This document shows, in pieces, positions 7,441 through 12,081 of a stretch of 13,374 nt of DNA. The notes below the pieces were generated by a model, which worked only from the letters and a program-made list of their open reading frames with translations, did not search any database and was not told where the DNA came from. The stretch is from Bacteroidales bacterium UBA4345 (lineage in GTDB: Bacteria; Bacteroidota; Bacteroidia; Bacteroidales; Paludibacteraceae): positions 1 through 13,374 of the forward strand of contig DGTD01000019.1 in assembly GCA_002396385.1 (NCBI GenBank), given 5' to 3'. Made by a program: the position numbers and the translations under genes. Positions within the stretch are counted from its first letter, which is position 1. The number at the start of each line of letters is the position of its first letter.

Positions 7441-7484
7441 CCCCCCCCTCGTCTAGTAAACTGTCCTATCTTAGTTTTTTGCAT
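7428..7484 (-). CDS. Possible 18-codon leader peptide containing a G8 tract
   Basis: The minus-strand ATG at 7484 opens an 18-codon frame ending in TAA at 7430-7428. It lies about 25 nt downstream of a good -7 box (7516-7509), which supports a real transcript start upstream of it. The peptide reads MQKTKIGQFTRRGGGKIL, with the three glycines encoded across a run of eight G (7448-7441). Loss of one G would carry the frame through the inverted repeat and hairpin to a TAG at 7324-7322, overlapping the methyltransferase start. Whether it is translated is unknown. Confidence 0.3.
   Translation of the reverse strand: MQKTKIGQFTRRGGGKIL
7441..7448. repeat. C8/G8 homopolymer tract upstream of the methyltransferase
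   Basis: Eight consecutive C on the plus strand (G on the coding strand), the most conspicuous long G/C run in this AT-rich part of the window. Tracts of this kind change length by slippage and switch restriction systems on and off in several bacteria; here it lies between promoter and gene. Confidence 0.8.
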
Positions 7485-7508
7485 ATTCTAAATGTTTTCT
7501 TAGCCTTT

Positions 7509-7516
7509 CAAAGTTA
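7509..7516 (-). promoter_or_regulatory. Likely -7 promoter element of the restriction operon
   Basis: The minus strand reads TAACTTTG, a full match to the Bacteroidota -7 consensus TAnnTTTG. No TTTG is found at the expected -33 distance, so strength is uncertain. Transcription would start near 7503 and give a leader of about 165 nt before the methyltransferase ATG. Confidence 0.5.
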
Positions 7517-7575
7517 CAAAAAATAATTGAAGTAATGGAAGGTTTCGGATCGCAGGACTCCTGTTGTCACGGCTC

Positions 7576-7636
7576 TTTCATTTAGAACCGCTATATTCAC
7601 AAATTCTATTGTAATGACTGCTAATACAGAGCACAC
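7576..7636. repeat. Diverged intergenic repeat, copy 1
   Basis: This stretch resembles 9253-9315 in the same orientation. Shared blocks in the same order are TTTCATTT, TAGAACCGCT, CTATTGTAA (offset by one) and a closing GCACA. Each copy lies roughly 60 bp or less upstream of the predicted promoter of a minus-strand defence operon. The similarity is imperfect and includes small gaps. Confidence 0.45.
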
Positions 7637-7689
7637 GATTTTACAGCTTTTCAAGATTATTGACCTCAAAAACAGAATAAACAACTGCC

Positions 7690-7799
7690 AATTATTTGAC
7701 AAAGACACCAGATACTTGTTTAAAGTCTGAATCCGTAGGTTTACAGTACTGGGGCTCAACTTCTCAACAAGATACCTTTTGAAAATCAATATTTGTCAT
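7690..7799 (-). pseudogene. Possible remnant of a tyrosine recombinase N-terminus
   Basis: A minus-strand ATG at 7799 reads M-T-N-I-D-F-Q-K. A +1-type frame change then continues as RYLVEKLSPSTVNLRIQTLN, followed by KYLVSL. The second part matches the pattern of the core-binding (SAM-like) domain of tyrosine recombinases (YL.EK.LSPSTxN.R...L..YL). The similarity stops near 7690 and no catalytic domain follows. It lies about 50 bp inside the right copy of the 65-bp direct repeat, the usual place for an integrase gene beside its attachment site. The call rests on a short match and may be coincidental. Confidence 0.35.
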
Positions 7800-7852
7800 C
7801 GTTGCTTAGCGAGTTTGTTCTCTCTCTGGATTTTCTTTAATAGACCTAAAGT

Positions 7853-7917
7853 TTTTGCAAATTTTAATCCGCATTTTTCACAGATAAGGCCGATAAGACA
7901 AAAAAGCGCCCCGGACA
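7853..7917. repeat. 65-bp perfect direct repeat, right copy (putative island boundary)
   Basis: Identical to 113-177. Unlike the left copy, no TAnnTTTG box lies at the right distance to its left, so no promoter is formed here. It supplies the A-run and one arm of the terminator of the neighbouring toxin-antitoxin operon. Confidence 0.9.
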
Positions 7918-7933
7918 CTTATGCCAGGGACGC
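7900..7933 (-). terminator. Intrinsic terminator of the toxin-antitoxin operon
   Basis: Bases 7906-7917 pair with 7922-7933 with three mismatches and a 4-nt loop. On the minus strand the hairpin is followed by a U-run (A-run at 7900-7905). It begins about 40 nt past the toxin stop codon. The left arm is the same as in the hairpin at 166-194, while the right arm differs yet is still largely complementary. Confidence 0.55.
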
Positions 7934-7974
7934 ATGAAAAGATAATGTTTGTCAATTTATGTTACACACCTAAA

Positions 7975-8658
7975 TTAAACGTTTTTTCTTCTAGATTTAG
8001 CTTTGTATTGCTCTACTTCTTCCTTCAAATCCAAGACTTTCAACTCCCAATACTCACCGCTTTTTAAACTGTCAATACCTTCTGGAGATTCTTCTATGTT
8101 GTCTATGTTATCAAAACCATTCAAGATGTCTTGCTTAGACAGAGAATACTTGTTTCGCTGTAATCCCCATTGTATCATTTCGTCTAGGCTGAAATCCGAG
8201 AGCATATCATGGATATCCCAATAGTCCTTTTGACGTTGGATAGGCCCTCCTATTGCAAGCATCTTCATTGCCGCAATCTCCCGTTGGTCAGCCATTCGTA
8301 TTCCATTTATTTCATGTATCGGGAAAATAAATGGTTCTGTATAGAACAAATCGACCTTTATCGGCGGTTCTACACCATTACCAAGGAAAAGGTTGTATCC
8401 CATTGCTGCCTCATCAAGACTATCAGTTCCTTCATGGACAGGGAATGAACTTTCTATAAACAATTTGATTTCCTTGGTATCAATCTCCGAATATGCGACC
8501 TCTGTGAAAAGGTCAATATCAATCGATCGTCTGTGTCCCCGTTGAAGACTTAATGCAGTTCCACCCACTAAACAGAAGTCTTTGAGAGTTTCTGATTCCA
8601 TCAATTTTTCTAGTATGCCCAAGAGATTGGGTGATACGGTCTCTTTATGTAGTTTCAT
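7975..8658 (-). CDS. AbiEii/AbiGii-family nucleotidyltransferase toxin
   Basis: A 227-residue protein of the AbiEii-like (COG2253-type) nucleotidyltransferase family, toxins of type IV-like toxin-antitoxin and abortive infection systems. The nucleotide-binding motif is VGGTALSLQ (31-39), followed by RSIDIDLF (44-51), in which D47 and D49 are the metal-binding aspartates. D103 in KVDLF is a likely third acidic residue. The family signature AAMKMLAI followed by R-x-x-KDYWDIHD (129-151) is intact. Members characterised elsewhere transfer nucleotides to tRNA or other acceptors and block growth; the target here is unknown. The ATG overlaps the antitoxin stop by 4 nt, so the toxin is co-translated after its antitoxin. 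All motifs are present, so it is probably functional. Confidence 0.92.
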   Translation of the reverse strand: MKLHKETVSPNLLGILEKLMESETLKDFCLVGGTALSLQRGHRRSIDIDLFTEVAYSEIDTKEIKLFIESSFPVHEGTDSLDEAAMGYNLFLGNGVEPPIKVDLFYTEPFIFPIHEINGIRMADQREIAAMKMLAIGGPIQRQKDYWDIHDMLSDFSLDEMIQWGLQRNKYSLSKQDILNGFDNIDNIEESPEGIDSLKSGEYWELKVLDLKEEVEQYKAKSRRKNV

Positions 8659-9176
8659 AATCCGCTCTCCCTATATTTTTCTTGTACCTTATCGTAAAGT
8701 CTGAAGTTTTTCGGATCAGAATATACTTCGTTCACCTTGTCAATGCCGTAAAACTTTGCCATTTCGCTAATTTCATCAGCACTTCCATACTCCAACACCC
8801 TGCATATCGCCCACTTCGCACATTTGGTCCAGTCAATCTTGTTAAGGTCTACGTCCCAGAATGTAGTTTTGGTCAATTTCGACATATCGGGAGTCAAAGT
8901 CAAGTTCTTTGCCCTCTGTTCCTCATAGACATCATGTTTTGCCTGAATGATGTAGAAAAAACCCACAATGTCGATATTCAGACTTTGTTCCAAATTCATC
9001 GAGATTTTCGGAGTGAACCTTCTTGTTCCTTTTATCAAATCATTCAGTCGTTGTGGTATTAAGCGCGCAGACATGGCCACGTCAACCTTCTTTTTTTTCT
9101 GCTGACGTATAATCCTATCTAGTACGACACCTGCAGGTACTGACGGTATATTTGTATATGTTCCGTAATCTATCAT
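8655..9176 (-). CDS. XRE-type HTH/DUF6922 antitoxin
   Basis: A 173-residue two-domain protein. Residues about 14-80 look like a HigA/XRE-type helix-turn-helix, with VDVAMSARLIPQRLNDLIKG (31-50) as the HTH and RRFTPKISMNLEQSLNI after it. Residues about 95-150 (TPDMSKLTKTTFWDVDLNKIDW... to AKFYGIDKV) match the DUF6922 module that in Bacteroidota is often encoded before AbiEii-like toxins. It is therefore the likely antitoxin and autorepressor, in place of the classical AbiEi. A palindromic operator lies 27-47 nt upstream of its start. The predicted -7 box is so close to the ATG at 9176 that the transcript may be almost leaderless. A later Met35 would remove part of the DNA-binding domain, so the first ATG is preferred. 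Confidence 0.88.
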   Translation of the reverse strand: MIDYGTYTNIPSVPAGVVLDRIIRQQKKKKVDVAMSARLIPQRLNDLIKGTRRFTPKISMNLEQSLNIDIVGFFYIIQAKHDVYEEQRAKNLTLTPDMSKLTKTTFWDVDLNKIDWTKCAKWAICRVLEYGSADEISEMAKFYGIDKVNEVYSDPKNFRLYDKVQEKYRESGL

Positions 9177-9180
9177 AATG

Positions 9181-9223
9181 TAAAAGTATATAATCCTTAA
9201 TTTATAACCAAAAACTGGTTATA
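9181..9223 (-). promoter_or_regulatory. Promoter with overlapping palindromic operator of the toxin-antitoxin operon
   Basis: Bases 9203-9210 and 9216-9223 form an 8-bp perfect inverted repeat (TATAACCA-N5-TGGTTATA), a typical size for an XRE-type repressor site. On the minus strand a TTTG (9212-9209) lies inside the palindrome, and TACTTTTA (9188-9181), one base off TAnnTTTG, follows after 20 nt. Binding by the antitoxin would cover the -33 element, giving classical autoregulation. Confidence 0.6.
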
Positions 9224-9252
9224 GATTTCACTCGCCATTCTTTTGTTAATTA

Positions 9253-9315
9253 TTTCATTTTAGAACCGCTTTTTTATACAAGAACCTATTGTAAATGTAG
9301 TTTATATTGGGCACA
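9253..9315. repeat. Diverged intergenic repeat, copy 2
   Basis: Related to 7576-7636 (see that entry). This copy lies just upstream of the toxin-antitoxin operator and between the divergent TA and WYL promoters. Confidence 0.45.
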
Positions 9316-9329
9316 AGCCCCCCCTCCAA

Positions 9330-9369
9330 AACATCTGCCCCAAAAATTCATATGTTTTGTTTACATTTG
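9330..9369 (+). promoter_or_regulatory. Promoter of the WYL regulator with a probable WYL operator
   Basis: A -7 box TACATTTG lies at 9362-9369, about 22 nt before the ATG. The 11-mer AACATCTGCCC lies at 9330-9340, with an imperfect inverted partner at 9346-9356 (7 of 11 positions, including CATATGTT against CAGATGTT). The same 11-mer is found at 10309-10319, at the identical 21-nt distance from the next promoter's -7 box. Confidence 0.6.
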
Positions 9370-9391
9370 CGGCAAACCAAATTGAAACGGT

Positions 9392-10288
9392 ATGGCAAAC
9401 CAACTCAACAACTACATCTGGCTGGCCGACACCATCTACAAGGCCGGGAAAATAAGTTTGGAACAAATCAACGACAAGCGAAGGGCGCAAGGCTACGACC
9501 CGATTCCCGAACGCACGTTCCACAAATGGCGGAAGGGCATTGAGGAAATGCTCGACATCGACATTGCCTGCGAGCGCAAGAACGGCTACCGGTACTATAT
9601 TGAGAACAACGACGACCTGAAAAAAGGCAGCCTCCGCAACTGGCTGCTGAACTCTATTTCAACCAGCAACCTGCTGGTGGAAAACAAGAATCTGAAACAC
9701 CGCATTATGGTGGAGGACATCCCTTCGGGACGCACCTTCCTGCAACCCATCATTGAGGCTATTAAAAACAACCACCAACTGGAACTGACCTACCAGCGCT
9801 TCACCAACCAGACTCCACACACCAACGTTGTGAATCCCTACTGCCTCAGGCTGAACAAACAACGCTGGTACCTGTTGGCCGAAAAGGTGGGGGTAGGACT
9901 GAGGACCTACAGTCTTGACCGCTTCCAACAACTGAAAGAGCTGGACTCCACTTTCCTCTACCCGAAGGATTTCGACCCCAACGCCTATTTCTACGGCTGC
10001 AGCGGGATAATTGCCGACCCCAACTACCCTGTGCAACGCATTCGCATAAAGGTGAACGGACTGCAGGCCAACTACCTGCGGACACTTAAACTACACGAGT
10101 CGCAAAATGAAATAGAACGCAACAACGATTTCAGCATTTTCGAGCTGCACGTACGACCGACCTTCGACTTTGTGCAAGAACTGATGATGCAGGGGGCCGA
10201 TCTGGAAGTGCTGGAGCCCGACAGCCTGCGACAACAACTGCTTGAAAACGCGCAAAGGCTGGTGGACATGTACCAACAGAAAAAATAG
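9392..10288 (+). CDS. WYL-domain transcriptional regulator
   Basis: A 298-residue regulator of the WYL family. Residues 1 to about 70 form a winged helix-turn-helix-like DNA-binding region ending in NGYRYYIE (64-71). The WYL domain spans about 115-185, with the eponymous RWYLLAE (158-164) and the conserved RTYSLDRF (171-178). The C-terminal region (about 210-295) matches the WCX dimerisation extension in length and position. WYL domains sense ligands, often nucleic acid or nucleotides, and such regulators are frequent near phage-defence loci in which they act as repressors or activators. An inverted-repeat site upstream of its own -7 box and a perfect version before the next gene suggest that it controls both. 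G+C content resembles the core genes to its right rather than the AT-rich island to its left. Confidence 0.93.
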   Translation: MANQLNNYIWLADTIYKAGKISLEQINDKRRAQGYDPIPERTFHKWRKGIEEMLDIDIACERKNGYRYYIENNDDLKKGSLRNWLLNSISTSNLLVENKNLKHRIMVEDIPSGRTFLQPIIEAIKNNHQLELTYQRFTNQTPHTNVVNPYCLRLNKQRWYLLAEKVGVGLRTYSLDRFQQLKELDSTFLYPKDFDPNAYFYGCSGIIADPNYPVQRIRIKVNGLQANYLRTLKLHESQNEIERNNDFSIFELHVRPTFDFVQELMMQGADLEVLEPDSLRQQLLENAQRLVDMYQQKK

Positions 10289-10308
10289 CGTTTTTTTGAT
10301 TTTTTCCA

Positions 10309-10348
10309 AACATCTGCCCTAAATGGGCAGATGTTATCTGTAAGTTTG
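10309..10348 (+). promoter_or_regulatory. Promoter with perfect 11-bp palindromic operator upstream of the 61-aa gene
   Basis: AACATCTGCCC at 10309-10319 and its exact reverse complement at 10325-10335 are separated by 5 nt. The -7 box TAAGTTTG is at 10341-10348, about 29 nt before the ATG. The palindrome occupies the -33 region, where no TTTG is seen. It is not followed by a T-run, so it is read as an operator and not as a terminator of the WYL gene. Confidence 0.7.
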
Positions 10349-10376
10349 CTGTGTAAACAATAAAAACATACAGCAA

Positions 10377-10562
10377 ATGAAATTCTACAAGCTACACATA
10401 AACGATAACGGCCACCGTATTGGCTTCACCTTTACCGAATTCGAGGACTTCAGAATGCGTCTTGACCGAATCTACAAGACGGCTGCCAGCCTGAGAAAGG
10501 AAGTTAAGGAGAAAAAAGACTCTACCACAGGCAACGAGTACCTGGTGGAACTGGTCTTCTGA
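10377..10562 (+). CDS. Small conserved-looking protein of 61 residues, likely WYL target
   Basis: A short soluble protein of unknown family, with no signal peptide or membrane segment. The N-terminal half has an alternating beta-like pattern (MKFYKLHIN, HRIGFTF). The middle is a charged helix (FRMRLDRIYKTAASLRKEVK), and the end is another strand (NEYLVELVF). The gene is well supported for its size: a consensus -7 box about 29 nt upstream, codon use like its neighbours, and a strong terminator after it. It sits directly behind the WYL regulator and shares its operator, so it is probably under WYL control. Function unknown. Confidence 0.7.
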   Translation: MKFYKLHINDNGHRIGFTFTEFEDFRMRLDRIYKTAASLRKEVKEKKDSTTGNEYLVELVF

Positions 10563-10616
10563 CCGAAGACGGCTATGAAATGAAGGAAAAACACAGTGAA
10601 AAGTCTATCTGAGAAA

Positions 10617-10663
10617 GAGAGGGTGTACCAAACTCATGTTTTTGGTACACCCTCTTTGCTTTT
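10617..10663 (+). terminator. Strong intrinsic terminator after the 61-aa gene
   Basis: Bases 10619-10632 and 10641-10654 are perfect reverse complements (14 bp, extendable by one or two pairs) around an 8-nt loop, followed by a T-rich stretch on the plus strand. It lies between convergent genes and can probably also stop transcripts of the GH25 gene from the other side, although the run on that side is weaker. Confidence 0.85.
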
Positions 10664-10680
10664 TGTAGTCCGATTGACGC

Positions 10681-11967
10681 TTATTGCGCGTCGGCGGCGC
10701 CACCTTCACCACCGTCCTCCTCAATATCGGGCAGCGGTTCAGGTTCCTCCTCGCCCACCACGGGCGCCTTGGCTTCCCGCATCGGTTCGGGAGTCTGTAC
10801 GGGTTCCACAGGAACTGGGACCGCCACAGGCTTTGCCTTCGGTGTTTCGGCAACCGTTGGGACACGTTTGGCAGGTTTCTGCTGATGCTGTTTCTTCTTC
10901 TGGACGGTCGGTTTCTTCACCGGCAGCGGCGGCAGTTTTTCGCCAGGCTTATCCTCCGGTATCACCTCAATAGGCTTGCGCTGTATTTTCACGCCCTTGA
11001 ACTTCGAGTGGTCGAACAGGAGTTCGCCGATGTTGTGCCCCTCGTTAAAAACATCGAGGTCGACATTCCCCACAATGCCCGGAACCCTGCCGTGGGCCGA
11101 GAACTGCCACACCACATAGTCTTTCCCATCGAGCAGCACAGGTTTGCGGGTGTAGCCGCCCAACATGAACGGATAGTCGGTAAACTCGTTTTGCAGGTAG
11201 GTGTTGTAGAAACTGGTCATGGTGTAGATGAGCGGTTTCTGACCATAGTAGTCCGTCATCAGGTCGAGCAGTTCCTTCAAACGGTTCAGCACCATCCGGC
11301 GGTTCATGTGGTCGCACTCCTCCACATCGACCATCGGCAGCAGGTCCTGGTTCTCTTCCCGCACAATGGCACGGAAGTTCTCGAACTGGCGCTTAGCCGA
11401 CACACTGGGGCGGAAGAAGAGGTAGCTGCCCACCTTCAGGTCGGCCGCCCTGGCACGGCTGATGTTCGTCTCGTAATACTCGTCGCGGAGCATCTCGCCC
11501 TCGGTGGCCTTCACATACGCGAACTGGATGTTGTTGGTGGCCACCTCCTTCCAGTGTATATAGTGCTGGTAGTGCGAAATATCGATACCGTCGAACGTCA
11601 GGCTGATAGGCGGTTGGTAGACACGCTTGTAGCGGACAATGCGGCGTCCGTTCTTACGGGTAACGACACGCTGCACCTGCGGTTTCACGTTCAAGACAGC
11701 CTTTTGTCCGTTACCGAAATGGTAGGTTTTAACATGAGAGACAGGCTTTTTGCCTTTTTTGTATTTAGACGATTTCGAAGTACCCGTCTTTCTAGCGACC
11801 GTGCCCCTCTTCCCGGTCTGTTTCCTGGCAACAGGCTTCTTCTTCGAGGTTGTAGTTTTCTTTGAGGCCGAAACCGTCTTCTTTTGTGTCTGGGCAAGGC
11901 TGTAGGTTACGCCACCAAGCGGCAGCATAACAAACAACACGATCAGATATAATAAAAAACGTTTCAT
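10681..11967 (-). CDS. Secreted GH25-family lysozyme-like protein
   Basis: A 428-residue protein from the ATG at 11967; the frame could begin at a GTG nine codons earlier, but the ATG gives a clean signal peptide. Residues 1 to about 26 are a signal peptide (MKRFLLYLIVLFVMLPLGG, then a cleavage region near SLAQ). A basic low-complexity stretch rich in Lys, Ser and Thr follows (about 28-75), suited to binding cell wall or other polyanions. The GH25 muramidase domain spans about 125-310. It shows GIDISHYQ (127-134, D129), MVDVEE (212-217, with D214 and E216 as the DxE catalytic pair), YVVWQFS (284-290) and NVDLDVF (301-307). The tail (about 330-428) is rich in Pro and Lys and then strongly acidic. 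It probably hydrolyses peptidoglycan in the periplasm or outside the cell. No functional link with the defence genes is apparent. Confidence 0.92.
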   Translation of the reverse strand: MKRFLLYLIVLFVMLPLGGVTYSLAQTQKKTVSASKKTTTSKKKPVARKQTGKRGTVARKTGTSKSSKYKKGKKPVSHVKTYHFGNGQKAVLNVKPQVQRVVTRKNGRRIVRYKRVYQPPISLTFDGIDISHYQHYIHWKEVATNNIQFAYVKATEGEMLRDEYYETNISRARAADLKVGSYLFFRPSVSAKRQFENFRAIVREENQDLLPMVDVEECDHMNRRMVLNRLKELLDLMTDYYGQKPLIYTMTSFYNTYLQNEFTDYPFMLGGYTRKPVLLDGKDYVVWQFSAHGRVPGIVGNVDLDVFNEGHNIGELLFDHSKFKGVKIQRKPIEVIPEDKPGEKLPPLPVKKPTVQKKKQHQQKPAKRVPTVAETPKAKPVAVPVPVEPVQTPEPMREAKAPVVGEEEPEPLPDIEEDGGEGGAADAQ

Positions 11968-12030
11968 ATAAAAAGTAATCTGGAACCGCCACACCAGGCA
12001 GCTCTAAGTCGCAACAGCATAACGTAAAAG

Positions 12031-12054
12031 CCCCCCTCCCCCCGGAAGAGGAGG
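12031..12054 (-). terminator. Possible weak terminator after argS
   Basis: On the minus strand a 7-bp GC-rich stem (12054-12048 with 12041-12035, one G-U pair, 6-nt loop) lies about 28 nt past the argS stop. It is followed by a G-run and only four T. The form is marginal, so read-through into the GH25 gene is possible. Confidence 0.35.
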
Positions 12055-12081
12055 AGACTGCTGTTAACTGGTTAAGTTCAA

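Larger units (their letters stand above)
113..7917. mobile_element. Putative genomic island carrying a restriction-modification operon, bounded by 65-bp direct repeats
   Basis: Three observations define this unit. Perfect 65-bp direct repeats lie at both ends. A complete defence operon, AT-rich relative to the argS side, fills the interior. A short reading-frame remnant resembling the N-terminal core-binding domain of tyrosine recombinases (about 7690-7799) lies some 50 bp inside the right repeat, where an integrase gene would be expected. Removing one repeat plus the interior would leave a sensible intergenic region: TA operon, its terminator, then the promoter of the leftward gene. No intact integrase, transposase or mobilisation gene is present, so the island is probably immobile now. 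That it is an island at all is inference. Confidence 0.5.

Noticed and set aside
7514..7789. A 91-codon minus-strand frame starting at a TTG
   Set aside because: It has no ATG start and only its first 30 or so codons look protein-like; the rest overlaps the diverged intergenic repeat and the promoter. It is treated as a recombinase remnant plus non-coding DNA, not as a gene.
7801..7920. A minus-strand frame of about 40 codons through the right direct repeat, ending in a TGA that overlaps the ATG at 7799
   Set aside because: The frame includes the terminator arm and U-run and lacks the same continuation at the left copy of the repeat. It is most likely fortuitous.
10309..10335. The perfect 11-bp hairpin read as a terminator of the WYL gene
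   Set aside because: No T-run follows on either strand, and the same 11-mer recurs upstream of the WYL gene at the same distance from a -7 box, so an operator is the better reading.
9302..10376. Several minus-strand open frames opposite the WYL gene
   Set aside because: They are shadows of the plus-strand WYL coding sequence with low-complexity composition and no promoter or family match.
10684..11865. A 393-codon plus-strand frame opposite the GH25 gene
   Set aside because: It is rich in His, Arg and Val, typical of the antisense of a Bacteroidota gene. The minus-strand frame has a signal peptide and the complete GH25 active site.
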